Shown here one piece after another: positions 7,576-16,606 of a DNA stretch of 64,000 nt. The DNA comes from Micromonospora sp. WMMD961 (GTDB lineage Bacteria; Actinomycetota; Actinomycetes; Mycobacteriales; Micromonosporaceae): positions 2,820,501 through 2,884,500 of the forward strand of contig NZ_JARUBJ010000002.1 of the NCBI RefSeq assembly GCF_029626145.1. Reading direction: 5' to 3'. Position numbers and translations under genes: made by a program. Below the pieces are notes generated by a model, which did not search any database, was not told the DNA's origin, and worked only from the letters and a program-made list of their open reading frames with translations. Position 1 is the stretch's first letter. The number at the start of each line of letters is the position of its first letter.

Positions 7576-8637
7576 ATGGCCAGCGTCTCCGTCGACGAGG
7601 CGATGCGGCGTGCGATCGAGTTGGCGGCGCGCGGGCTCGGTACGACCAGCCCCAATCCGGTGGTCGGGTGCGTGCTGCTCGACGAGGACGGCCAGGTCGT
7701 GGGCGAGGGCTTCCACGCGTACGCCGGCGGGCCGCACGCCGAGATCGTCGCCCTGGCGCAGGCCGGGCAGCGAGCCAAGGGCGGCACCGCGGTGGTCACT
7801 CTGGAACCCTGCGACCACACCGGCCGCACCGGCCCCTGCAGTTCCGCGCTGGTCCAGGCCGGGGTCGCCCGGGTGGTCATCGCCGTGCCGGATCCCAACC
7901 CGGTCGCGTCCGGTGGGGCCGCCACCCTGCGCGCCGCCGGGGTCCGCGTCGATCTCGGGGTACGCGGCGAGGAGGCCGAGGCCGGCAACGTCGCGTGGCT
8001 GACCTCGATGCGCCGGGGCTGGCCGTACGTCATCTGGAAGTACGCCGCCACGCTCGACGGGCGGGCCGCCGCACTGGACGGCACCAGCATGTGGATCACC
8101 TCGGAGGCGGCCCGGATCGACGTGCACGCGCTGCGGGGCACCGTCGACGCGGTGCTCGCCGGCGTGGGCACCGTGCTCGCCGACGACCCCCGGCTGACCG
8201 CTCGCAACCTGCGTGACGGCAGCCTGGCCATCCGGCAGCCGCTGCGGGTGGTGGTGGACAGCTCGGGGCGTACCCCGGCTGACGCCCGGGTCCGCGACGG
8301 CGCCGCGCGGACGTGGATCGCGACCGCCGACGAGGTAGGCGCCGGCCCGGACGGCCGGGTCGACCTGCCGGCGCTGCTCGCGGCGCTGCACCAGCGCGGA
8401 GTCCGCTCGCTGCTGCTGGAGGGCGGCCCTCGACTGGCCGGCGCGTTCCTGCAGGCCGGCCTGGTCGACAAGGTCATCGGGTACGTCGCGCCACGGCTGC
8501 TCGGCGCCGGCCCGACCGCGCTGGTCGACGCGGGAGTGAGCACCATCGCTGAGGCCATCGATCTGGAGTTCGTCGACGTTACGCAGATCGGTCCGGATCT
8601 CCGGATCACCGCTTTGCCCCGCAAAAGGGAGGGCTGA
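7576..8637 (+). CDS. ribD: Bifunctional riboflavin deaminase/reductase RibD
   Basis: Carries out the second and third steps of the riboflavin pathway: deamination of the pyrimidine and reduction of the ribosyl side chain. The N-terminal cytidine-deaminase-like domain has HAE (His54, Glu56) and the zinc Cys pair EPCDHTGRTGPC (Cys79, Cys88). The C-terminal RibD_C reductase domain spans about residues 150-350. The length of 353 residues is normal. I chose ATG 7576 because the conserved sequence begins there (MASVSVDEAM); a GTG at 7555 is an alternative. It is the first gene after the FMN riboswitch and its stop is followed 1 nt later by the ribE ATG. Confidence 0.96.
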   Translation: MASVSVDEAMRRAIELAARGLGTTSPNPVVGCVLLDEDGQVVGEGFHAYAGGPHAEIVALAQAGQRAKGGTAVVTLEPCDHTGRTGPCSSALVQAGVARVVIAVPDPNPVASGGAATLRAAGVRVDLGVRGEEAEAGNVAWLTSMRRGWPYVIWKYAATLDGRAAALDGTSMWITSEAARIDVHALRGTVDAVLAGVGTVLADDPRLTARNLRDGSLAIRQPLRVVVDSSGRTPADARVRDGAARTWIATADEVGAGPDGRVDLPALLAALHQRGVRSLLLEGGPRLAGAFLQAGLVDKVIGYVAPRLLGAGPTALVDAGVSTIAEAIDLEFVDVTQIGPDLRITALPRKREG

Positions 8638-8638
8638 C

Positions 8639-9283
8639 ATGTTCACCGGCATTATCGAGGAGTTGGGGGAGATCGTCCGGGTCACGGCGACGGCGGGCGA
8701 TTCCGCGCTGATCGGCGTCCGTGGTCCGCTGGTCACCTCGGACGCCCGGCACGGCGACTCCATCGCGGTCAACGGCGTCTGCCTGACCGTCGTGGAGGTG
8801 ACCGACGGGGTCTTCACCGCCGACGTGATGGGCGAGACGCTGCGCCGCTCCGCGCTGGGCGCGCTGGGCGTCGGCGACCCGGTCAACCTGGAGCGGGCGG
8901 CCGCACTCGGCAGCCGGCTCGGCGGGCACCTGGTGCAGGGCCACGTGGACGGGGTCGGCGAGGTGATCTCCCGGGAGCCGGCGGAGCAGTGGGAGACGGT
9001 CCGGTTCCGGCTGCCTGCCGCCCTGTCCCGGTACGTGGTGGAGAAGGGTTCGATCACCATCGACGGTGTCTCACTGACCGTGGCCGAGGTGGGCGCGGAC
9101 GAGTTCGCCGTCGGGTTGATCCCGACCACGCTCAAACTGACCACACTCGGCGCGAAGGGGGCCGGCGACCCGGTCAACCTGGAGGTCGACGTGCTGGCCA
9201 AGTACGTCGAGCGGCTGCTCGGCGACCGGCTCGCCGGCACCGACGGCCCCGGGGCGGCCTCGATCACGGGCGAGGTGGTCTGA
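8639..9283 (+). CDS. ribE: Riboflavin synthase alpha chain
   Basis: Dismutates two molecules of 6,7-dimethyl-8-ribityllumazine to riboflavin. It starts with the diagnostic MFTGIIEELG and consists of two tandem lumazine-binding barrels of about 97 residues; each half carries an SxxxNGVCLTV-like or SITIDGVSLTV strand and a GxLVQGHVDG/VGLIPTTLKLTTL segment. The length of 214 residues is typical. The gene overlaps the next one by a single base (TGATG), indicating translational coupling. It is often named ribC in actinobacteria. Confidence 0.96.
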   Translation: MFTGIIEELGEIVRVTATAGDSALIGVRGPLVTSDARHGDSIAVNGVCLTVVEVTDGVFTADVMGETLRRSALGALGVGDPVNLERAAALGSRLGGHLVQGHVDGVGEVISREPAEQWETVRFRLPAALSRYVVEKGSITIDGVSLTVAEVGADEFAVGLIPTTLKLTTLGAKGAGDPVNLEVDVLAKYVERLLGDRLAGTDGPGAASITGEVV

Positions 9284-9968
9284 TGGGTCCGCTCGGTTGG
9301 CTGCTGGACGCCCAGGTGCAGGTGGCCGGTTCGCCGGTGCTGGTTCGGGAGATCGTCGGCAACGCGTTCGGGCTGCTCTCCGCGCTGCTCGGACTGCGCC
9401 GGGTCGTCTGGGCCTGGCCGGTCGGCATGATCGGCAACGCGCTGCTCCTGACCGTCTTCCTGGGCGGTGTGTTCGCCACCCCGCAGGCGCACGACCTGTA
9501 CGGGCAGGCCGGCCGACAGGTGTTCTTCTTCGCGGTCAGCGTGTACGGCTGGTGGCGCTGGCAGCGCAACCGTCGCGCCGACGGCGGGCAGGCGGCGGTC
9601 GTGCCGCGGTGGGCCACCGGGCGGGAGCGGCTGATGCTGCTGCTGGCCGCCGTGGTCGGCACCGCCGTGGCGTACCCGGTGCTCAAGGCGCTGGGCTCGT
9701 GGGGCCCGCTGCCCGACGCCTGGATCCTCACCGGCAGCCTGCTGGCCACCTACGGCATGGCCCGCGGCTGGGTGGAGTTCTGGCTGCTGTGGATCGCGGT
9801 GGACGCGGTCGGCGTGCCGCTGCTGCTGCGCGGTGGGTTCTACCCGTCGGCGGTCATGTACCTGATCTACGGCGCGCTGTGCGTCTGGGGCTTCGCCGCG
9901 TGGTGGCGCACCTCGCGCGCCACCCGGCCGGCCACCGTCCGCAAACCCGTCTACACGGAGGCTGTGGC

Positions 9969-9972
<4 letters not shown>
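9283..9972 (+). CDS. ribM: PnuC-family riboflavin transporter (RibM/PnuX type)
   Basis: A 229-residue integral membrane protein with about seven hydrophobic segments and PnuC-family features such as EIVGNAFGLLSALLGLRR, WPVGMIGNALLL, VYGWWRW, and WLLWIAVDAVGVPLLL. PnuC proteins usually carry nicotinamide riboside, but the family branch inside FMN-riboswitch operons of actinobacteria (RibM of Corynebacterium glutamicum and Streptomyces davawensis) transports riboflavin. Its place between ribE and ribBA, with 1-bp and 4-bp overlaps, supports the riboflavin assignment, which remains an inference from context. Confidence 0.85.
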
Positions 9973-11230
<1,258 letters not shown>

Positions 11231-11234
<4 letters not shown>

Positions 11235-11737
11235 CGATGGCGGGATTCGGTGAGCCGGGAATCGACGCGGTGGACGCCGCGGGGCTGACCGTGGGGGTCG
11301 TCGCCGCCCGCTGGCACGGCGAGTTGACCGACCACATGCTGGAGCGTGCGGTGGCGGCGGCCGAGGCGTGCGGGGCGCGTTCCGTGGTCGCCCGTGTCGC
11401 CGGCTCGGTGGAGCTGCCGGTGGTCGCCCAGGCCCTCGCACGCCGCTGCGACGTGGTGGTCGCTCTCGGTGTGGTGGTGCGCGGCTCCACCGCCCACTTC
11501 GACTACGTCTGCCGCTCGGTCACCGACGGTCTGACCCGGGTGGCGCTGGACGAGGGCAAGCCGGTGGCACACGGGGTGCTCACCGTGGAGACCATCGAAC
11601 AGGCCCGGGACCGCGCCGGTCTGCCCGGTTCGGCGGAGGACAAGGGCTGGGCGGCCACCGTCGCCGCGCTCGACGCGGCGCTGGCCGTACGGACCGTGGC
11701 GGCGGGCAACGCCCAACGGGTCGGCTTCGGCGGCTGA
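11231..11737 (+). CDS. ribH: 6,7-dimethyl-8-ribityllumazine synthase
   Basis: Condenses the RibD product (after dephosphorylation) with DHBP to give lumazine. Motifs: VVAARWHGELTDHML at the N-terminus, ARVAGSVELPVVAQ, and GVVVRGSTAHFDYVCRSVTDG with the catalytic His89. The length is 168 residues. ATG 11231 overlaps the ribBA stop (ATGA); a second ATG at 11237 lacks this coupling. It completes the operon ribD-ribE-ribM-ribBA-ribH. Only the pathway phosphatase is missing, as is usual. Confidence 0.95.
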
Positions 11738-11743
11738 CGCCTC

Positions 11744-11772
11744 GGCCGGTTCTCGCTCAGAGCCGACCGGCC
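11744..11772. terminator. Possible bidirectional hairpin after ribH
   Basis: GGCCGGT (11744-11750) pairs with ACCGGCC (11766-11772), with a possible inner TCT/AGA pairing. It starts 6 bp after the ribH stop and runs into the last codons of the convergent ABC ATPase gene. There is no U-tract, so it is a weak candidate. Confidence 0.35.
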
Positions 11773-12500
11773 TCGATGATCCGGCGCAGGAACTGCCGGG
11801 TACGGGGCTGGGTCGGCTCGCCGAGCACCTGCTCGGGCGGGCCGCTCTCGACCACCCGCCCGGCGTCGAGGAAGCACACCTCGTCGGCGACCTCCCGGGC
11901 GAAGCCCATCTCGTGGGTGGCCAGCACCATGGTCATGCCGTCGGCCTTCAGGTCGCGGATCATCGTCAGCACTTCGCCGACGAGTTCCGGGTCGAGCGCG
12001 GAGGTGACCTCGTCGAGCAGCATCAGCCGAGGTGAGTTGGCCAGTGCCCGGACGATCGCCACCCGCTGCTGCTGACCGCCGGAGAGCCGGTCCGGGTAGG
12101 CGTCCGCCTTGGCGCCCAGCCCCACCCGGTCCAGCAGCTCCCGGGCCTGCGCCTCGGCCTGCGCACGAGCCCGCCGGTGTACGCGGCGCGGCGCGAGGGT
12201 GATGTTGTCCAACACGCTCAGGTGCGGAAAGAGGTTGTACGCCTGGAACACCATGCCGATCCGCCGCCGGACAAGGTCCGCGTCCACCCGGGGATCGGAG
12301 ATGTCCTCCCCGTCCAACTCGATGGTGCCGTCGTCGAGCTCTTCCAACAGGTTGACGCAGCGCAGCAGGGTCGACTTGCCGGACCCGGACGCGCCGATCA
12401 GCGCCACCACCTGGTGTTCGGCGACGGTCAGGTCGAGGTGGTCGAGCACGGCGTGCCCGCCGAACTCCTTACGCAGTCCCCGACAGCGCAGCAACGCCAT
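11757..12500 (-). CDS. Polar amino acid ABC transporter, ATP-binding protein
   Basis: ATPase subunit of a GlnQ/GluA-type importer, 247 residues. Walker A is GASGSGKST (residues 36-44), then the Q-loop region GMVFQAYNLFPH, the signature LSGGQQQR, Walker B LMLLDEVTSALDPE and the H-loop ATHEMGFA. Walker B has Val-Thr where most relatives have Pro-Thr (DEPTSALDPE), a small variation. It is last in a three-gene operon (binding protein, permease, ATPase), 3 bp after the permease stop. The substrate is probably glutamate, glutamine or another polar amino acid; the sequence does not say which. Confidence 0.92.
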   Translation of the reverse strand: MALLRCRGLRKEFGGHAVLDHLDLTVAEHQVVALIGASGSGKSTLLRCVNLLEELDDGTIELDGEDISDPRVDADLVRRRIGMVFQAYNLFPHLSVLDNITLAPRRVHRRARAQAEAQARELLDRVGLGAKADAYPDRLSGGQQQRVAIVRALANSPRLMLLDEVTSALDPELVGEVLTMIRDLKADGMTMVLATHEMGFAREVADEVCFLDAGRVVESGPPEQVLGEPTQPRTRQFLRRIIEAGRL

Positions 12501-12503
12501 GGG

Positions 12504-13349
12504 TCAGCCTCCCGACTGTCGGCGGGCCGCGCGCAGCGTCACCCAGTCGGTGACCGCGATCAGCGGGATGGCGAGCAGCACGAAGAGCACCCCCGCCACG
12601 ATGTACGGCGTGTAGTTGAAGGTCTGCGCGGTGGCGATCTGGGCGGCGCGGACCGCGTCGATCGGTCCGGCGAGCGAGACCAGCCCGACGTCCTTCTGCA
12701 ACGCCACCACGTCGTTGAGCAACGGCGGCGCCACCCGGCGGACGGCCTGCGGCAGGACCACGTGCCGCATCGTCTGCCGGTAGGTCAGGCCCAACGAGCG
12801 GGCCGCGGCGAGCTGGCTGGAGTGCACCGACTCGATGCCGGCCCGGAACACCTCGGCGAGGTAGCCGCCGTAGGTGAGGACCAACGCGATCCCGCCCAGC
12901 ACCAGCACCGGCGGCATTCCCTGCAGCCGCAGCCCCGGCACACCGAGGGTGAGCAGGTACAGCACGATGATCAGCGGTAGGCCACGGAAGGTGTAGGTGT
13001 AGCCGGCGGCCAGCGCGCGGACCGGGAAGAAGACCGGCCCGCGCAGCGTCCGCAGCACGGCGATCACCAGCCCGAGCAGCAGCGCGCCGACCGCACAGCA
13101 GACCAGCAGCCGTACGTTGAGCCAGAGCCCGCTCAGCACCGTCGGCAGCGCGTCGCGGGCGATCTCGGGATCCAGGAACGACCGCCGGACCCGGTCCCAG
13201 CCCGGCGCCCCGGTCACCGCGATCACCAGCAGCGTGCCGAGCGCCGCCGTCGAGGACGCCGCGACGAGCACGCTGTAGACGGTCTGCCGACGCCGGTACG
13301 CCGACCGCCGCAGCTGCGCCTCGGACGGCACGTGATCCAGAAGGGTCAC
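12504..13349 (-). CDS. Polar amino acid ABC transporter, permease
   Basis: A 281-residue permease of the HisM/GlnP family. It has a cytoplasmic N-terminus, a first membrane segment near residues 28-48, a long loop, then the five-helix core. The EAA loop that docks on the ATPase is visible as EVFRAGIESVHSSQLAAARS followed by LGLTYRQTMRHVVLPQA. The start is GTG 13349, which overlaps the binding-protein stop as GTGA. Only one permease gene is present, so it probably forms a homodimer. Confidence 0.9.
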   Translation of the reverse strand: MTLLDHVPSEAQLRRSAYRRRQTVYSVLVAASSTAALGTLLVIAVTGAPGWDRVRRSFLDPEIARDALPTVLSGLWLNVRLLVCCAVGALLLGLVIAVLRTLRGPVFFPVRALAAGYTYTFRGLPLIIVLYLLTLGVPGLRLQGMPPVLVLGGIALVLTYGGYLAEVFRAGIESVHSSQLAAARSLGLTYRQTMRHVVLPQAVRRVAPPLLNDVVALQKDVGLVSLAGPIDAVRAAQIATAQTFNYTPYIVAGVLFVLLAIPLIAVTDWVTLRAARRQSGG

Positions 13350-14209
13350 CGCAGCTCGGCCGCCCCCGCCACCTGGGCGAGCCACTTCTGCTCCAGCTCC
13401 TTCAGGGTGCCCGCCGTGGTGAGCTGACCGACCGCACCGCTCACGCAGGACGTCAGTGGGGAGTTCTTGTCCAGCAGCAACCCGAAGGCTTCGGGCGTAC
13501 CGACCTGCGGCACCTGCCCGACGATCACCGCGTCGGTGATCTCCGCGCCGGTGATGTAGAAGGCGGTCGGGAGATCCACCACGAGACCGTCCAACTGCCC
13601 GTTCTGCAGGGCCTTCTTGGCATCGTCGTTGCTGTTGTAGACCTGCGGCTTGGCGGTCGGTTTGAGCACGTCGGTGATCGCCTGGTAGCTGGTGGTGCCG
13701 ACCTGCGCGCCGAGCCGAGCGTCCCGCAGCTCGGCCAGCGACGTCCGGCCGGCGATCTTCGAGGACTTCAACGCGATGACGGTCTGCCGCACCAGGTAGT
13801 ACGGCGCGGAGAAGTCGACCGCGCGCTTGCGCTCCTCGGTGATGGAGAACTGGTTGATGTCGAAGTCGAAGTCCTTCGGCCCGGGCGCGATGGCGGTGTC
13901 GAACTTGACCCGGGTCCAGGTGACGTCGGCGCGGGCGTAGCCGAGCTTCTCGGCCACCGCGTACGCCACGGCGGACTCGAAGCCCTCGCCGTTGTCCGGT
14001 TTGTCGTCGGAGAACCACGGCTCGTACGCGGGCTGGTCGGTGGCGATGGTCAACTTGCCCGGCGTACGGGTGGGCAGGCTGTCCTTGGTGCAGGACGGCG
14101 GTGCGGTGACGGTCGGGGTGGGTTCCTCGTCCTGTGGCGCGCATCCGGCGGTGGCTACGACGACGGCGCCGGCGACGGTGAGCGCGAGGAGACGTGAGCT
14201 GCTGGCCAT
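13346..14209 (-). CDS. Polar amino acid ABC transporter, substrate-binding lipoprotein
   Basis: A family-3 solute-binding protein, 287 residues. A lipoprotein signal (MASSSRLLALTVAGAVVVATAGC) ends with a Cys at about residue 23. Mature-domain landmarks include GKLTIATDQPAYEPWFSDDK, GFESAVAYAVAEKLG, FDFDINQFSITEERKRAVDFS (family-3 signature region) and GAQVGTTSYQAI. First gene of its operon. The 134-bp gap to the divergent hisE holds a 9-bp direct repeat listed separately. The ligand cannot be named from sequence alone. Confidence 0.92.
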   Translation of the reverse strand: MASSSRLLALTVAGAVVVATAGCAPQDEEPTPTVTAPPSCTKDSLPTRTPGKLTIATDQPAYEPWFSDDKPDNGEGFESAVAYAVAEKLGYARADVTWTRVKFDTAIAPGPKDFDFDINQFSITEERKRAVDFSAPYYLVRQTVIALKSSKIAGRTSLAELRDARLGAQVGTTSYQAITDVLKPTAKPQVYNSNDDAKKALQNGQLDGLVVDLPTAFYITGAEITDAVIVGQVPQVGTPEAFGLLLDKNSPLTSCVSGAVGQLTTAGTLKELEQKWLAQVAGAAELR

Positions 14210-14245
14210 GGCGGACAGCGTAGAGCTTGATGAGCATCGATCGAC

Positions 14246-14278
14246 AATTGTCCCACCATGTTGGTAGGGAATTGTCCC
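14246..14278. repeat. Paired AATTGTCCC direct repeats in a divergent promoter region
   Basis: AATTGTCCC occurs at 14246-14254 and 14270-14278, 24 bp apart centre to centre, flanking the small dyad ACCATGTTGGT. The pair lies between the divergent transporter operon (start 14209, minus) and hisE (start 14344, plus), where an operator is expected. This AT-leaning stretch stands out from the surrounding sequence. No regulator is identified. Confidence 0.35.
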
Positions 14279-14343
14279 GATGGCTGGGTGCCGGCGGACC
14301 CGGGCGTGGGGTGCCGGTGGGGTGGCTGGAAGAATCGTTCCCC

Positions 14344-14607
14344 GTGAAGACGTTCGAGGAGTTGTTCGCCGAGCTGCAGGCCAAGGCCGCCGCCGGCACC
14401 CCGGGCTCGGGCACCGTCGCCGCCCTCGACAAGGGCGTGCACTTCATCGGCAAGAAGGTCGTCGAGGAGGCCGCCGAGTCGTGGATGGCCGCCGAGCACG
14501 AGGGGCCGGAGCGCACCGCCGAGGAGATCTCCCAACTGCTCTACCAGGTCCAGGTGCTGATGCTCGCCAGTGGTCTCGAGCTCAAGGACGTCTACCGACA
14601 TCTGTGA
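14344..14607 (+). CDS. hisE: Phosphoribosyl-ATP pyrophosphatase
   Basis: Second step of histidine synthesis: hydrolysis of phosphoribosyl-ATP to phosphoribosyl-AMP. An 87-residue all-helical MazG-like protein with the acidic metal-binding pattern KKVVEEAAESWMAAEHE followed by EEISQLLYQVQVLML. GTG 14344 is the first start consistent with family length (VKTFEELFAEL); the frame is open upstream but the extra residues are not HisE-like. hisG follows 49 bp later, so the pair is probably one transcript, as in other actinobacteria. Confidence 0.93.
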   Translation: MKTFEELFAELQAKAAAGTPGSGTVAALDKGVHFIGKKVVEEAAESWMAAEHEGPERTAEEISQLLYQVQVLMLASGLELKDVYRHL

Positions 14608-14656
14608 GTGCCCCCACCCCTGTTGATCGCCAACCGGATCGAAGGAGCACTCCGTC

Positions 14657-15502
14657 ATGCTGCGTGTCGCCATTCCCAACAAGGGCACCCTGGCCGAACC
14701 GGCCGCCCAGATGCTGCGCGAGGCGGGCTACCGCCAGCGCACCGACCCCAAGGACCTCGTCTGCCGGGACGAGGCCAACGACGTCGAATTCTTCTACCTG
14801 CGCCCCAAGGACATCGCCACCTACGTCGGTTCCGGTGACCTCGACCTCGGGATCACCGGTCGGGACCTGTTGATCGACTCGGCCGCGCCGGCCGAAGAAG
14901 TCGTCGACCTCGCCTTCGGCCGGGCCACCTTCCGCTTCGCCGCCCGCCCCGACGACATCGCCTCCGTGCAGGAGTTGGGCGGTCACCGCATCGCCACCGC
15001 GTACCCGGGGCTGGTCGAACGGCACCTCGGCGAGGTGGGCGTCAAGGCCGACGTGATCCGCCTTGACGGCGCGGTGGAGAACGCCGTACGCCTCGGTGTC
15101 GCCGACGTGATCGCGGACGTGGTGGAGACCGGCGCGACCCTGCGCCAGGCGGGCCTGGTGGTCTTCGGCGAGCCGCTGCTGCGCTCCTCGGCGGTGCTGG
15201 TCCGGCGCGCCGGCGCGCCCGCGCAATCGCAGGCCGAGCAGTTGCTGCGCCGCCTGCACGGTGTGCTGGTCGCCCGCCGTTACGTGATGCTCGCCTACGA
15301 CGTGCCGGCCGGTCTGCTGGACCGGGCCAGCGGGCTCACCCCGGGCATCGAGTCGCCCACCGTCTCGCCCCTGCACCGGGAGGGCTGGGTGGCGGTGCAG
15401 GCGATGGTGCTCCGCGACGACGTCCACCGGATCATGGACGAGCTGTACGAGTTGGGCGCCCGTGCCATCCTCGTCACCAACATCCACGCCTGTCGCCTCT
15501 GA
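14657..15502 (+). CDS. hisG: ATP phosphoribosyltransferase (long form)
   Basis: First and committed step of histidine synthesis. The 281-residue length and the C-terminal HisG_C regulatory domain (about 205-281, ending LYELGARAILVTNIHACRL) show the long, histidine-feedback type that needs no HisZ. Catalytic-domain features are LRVAIPNKGTLAEPA, the KD loop RPKDIATYVGSGDLDLGITG and the PRPP-binding segment DVIADVVETGATL. GAAGGAG lies 10 nt before ATG 14657. Confidence 0.95.
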   Translation: MLRVAIPNKGTLAEPAAQMLREAGYRQRTDPKDLVCRDEANDVEFFYLRPKDIATYVGSGDLDLGITGRDLLIDSAAPAEEVVDLAFGRATFRFAARPDDIASVQELGGHRIATAYPGLVERHLGEVGVKADVIRLDGAVENAVRLGVADVIADVVETGATLRQAGLVVFGEPLLRSSAVLVRRAGAPAQSQAEQLLRRLHGVLVARRYVMLAYDVPAGLLDRASGLTPGIESPTVSPLHREGWVAVQAMVLRDDVHRIMDELYELGARAILVTNIHACRL

Positions 15503-15583
15503 CCGTCCAGGCCCGGTCGTCGCATGTCGGCCCGCGCCGCGCGTGCTGGTCCGGGTGCGCGCCTCGTGCCTTGATCAACGCCG

Positions 15584-15662
15584 CAAGATCGCGCTCCATC
15601 GTTGTTGTGGTGGCCGCACTGCGCGCTCAAGGCCACTACTTCCTGGTGCGAGCGCGATCTTG
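15584..15662. repeat. Intergenic inverted repeat after hisG
   Basis: CAAGATCGCGCTC (15584-15596) and its exact complement GAGCGCGATCTTG (15650-15662) enclose a shorter inner dyad built on GTGGCC/GGCCAC. The flank TTGATCAACGCCG (15571-15583) resembles a motif I associate with intergenic repeats in Micromonospora-like genomes. The rest of the 282-bp gap between hisG and the PH-domain gene holds no gene. It could also act as the his-operon terminator. Confidence 0.55.
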
Positions 15663-15784
15663 TGGTGGCGGGTCTCGGATGACGGTCGGCTCGGTCGTGG
15701 TCCTGGCGGTCGACGGTGAGGTTTGAGGCGGTGCTCAGCGGGTGGTGCGTTTGAGAGGCTGGGTGTGGGTGGCAGACTGGTGGG

Positions 15785-16267
15785 GTGAGTGATACCGAGC
15801 TGGTCCGCCTGAAGCCCCGCCGCATCCGCGTGGTCTGCTGGTCGGCGGCGGTTGCGTTGGTAGTGGTGTTCGCGCTGGTCGCCACCTCGCTGAGCGGGCC
15901 GACCGGCGACGGCTACGGCAGCTTCCAGCGCGGCGACCAGATCGCCATGATCGGCCTGGGCGTCTTCGGCGCGTTGGGGTTCCTGCTGTTCACCCGTCCG
16001 CGGGTGGAGGCGGACGCGCGTGGCATCCGGGTGCGCAACGTGATCAGCTCCTACGAGCTGCCCTGGGAGGTCGTGCGGGGAGTCCGCTTCGACCGGGGCG
16101 CGCCGTGGGCCAGCCTGGAACTGCACGACGACGACCTGCTGCCGATGGTCGCCCTGCAGGCTGCCGACAAGGAATTGGCCGTCGACGGGGTCCGCGCGCT
16201 GCGGCGACTGCACCAGGCGCACCAGGTCCGCCTCGCCGAACGCGCCGAACGCGCCGTGGACCACTGA
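15785..16267 (+). CDS. PH-domain membrane protein (bPH6-like)
   Basis: A 160-residue protein with two N-terminal membrane segments (about residues 16-36 and 54-70), followed by a cytoplasmic beta-rich domain starting RPRVEADARGIRVRNVISSY and ELPWEVVRGVRFDRGAPWAS, typical of bacterial PH (bPH6-type) domains. The C-terminal tail is helical and charged. GTG 15785 starts 'gtgagtgataccgag'; GGTGGGG just upstream may serve as RBS. It sits alone between hisG and infC. Function is unknown; the family is common next to hisG in actinobacteria, which is context and not proof of a role. Confidence 0.75.
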   Translation: MSDTELVRLKPRRIRVVCWSAAVALVVVFALVATSLSGPTGDGYGSFQRGDQIAMIGLGVFGALGFLLFTRPRVEADARGIRVRNVISSYELPWEVVRGVRFDRGAPWASLELHDDDLLPMVALQAADKELAVDGVRALRRLHQAHQVRLAERAERAVDH

Positions 16268-16508
16268 GCGCCGCGTCCTGGGGCTACCCGAGATGGTGCC
16301 CCGGGTGTCCCGGTTTGGGGGTGGCCGGGACGTCGGTGTAGTGTTGTCGAGTCGACCAGGCTGTCTCCGCGTGCGAGCAGGCAGCCTTGAAAGCGGAGCG
16401 CCTGCTCCCACCCGAGTCGCCGCTACGGTGGCCGGGTCCGGTCACCGGTTCCGGGCATGTCCCGGCGTCGGATGCGCGATCCTTGTGATGGTGCTGACCG
16501 GTCGAGCG

Positions 16509-16540
16509 GGCCCTGGCATGCGCCGGGGCCTTCTGCTTTT
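16509..16540 (+). promoter_or_regulatory. Attenuator-like hairpin with T-tract in the infC leader
   Basis: GGCCCTGG (16509-16516) pairs with CCGGGGCC (16523-16530) around a 6-nt loop, and TTCTGCTTTT follows directly. This is one of the few classical stem-plus-T-tract structures in the window. It lies 67 nt before the infC start, inside the 339-bp gene-free stretch 16268-16606. The position fits premature termination control of the infC-rpmI-rplT operon. An RBS (GAGGAGG, 16596-16602) follows. Confidence 0.6.
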
Positions 16541-16606
16541 CAGGTCGGTTCCCATCCGGGAGCCGCAGGGGTCGGCCACTGAGCAGAAACGACTCGAGGA
16601 GGCCCC

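Noticed and set aside
5971..9492. A very long open frame (1173 codons) on the minus strand across rpe-ribE
   Set aside because: It covers well-supported genes on the other strand, is Arg/Gly/His/Pro-rich and has no domain. Long antisense frames are expected at this GC content.
12875..12905. A GGACCAA site near 12880
   Set aside because: It lies inside the ABC permease coding sequence and does not fit the full GGGNC-N4-GNCCC pattern; treated as chance.
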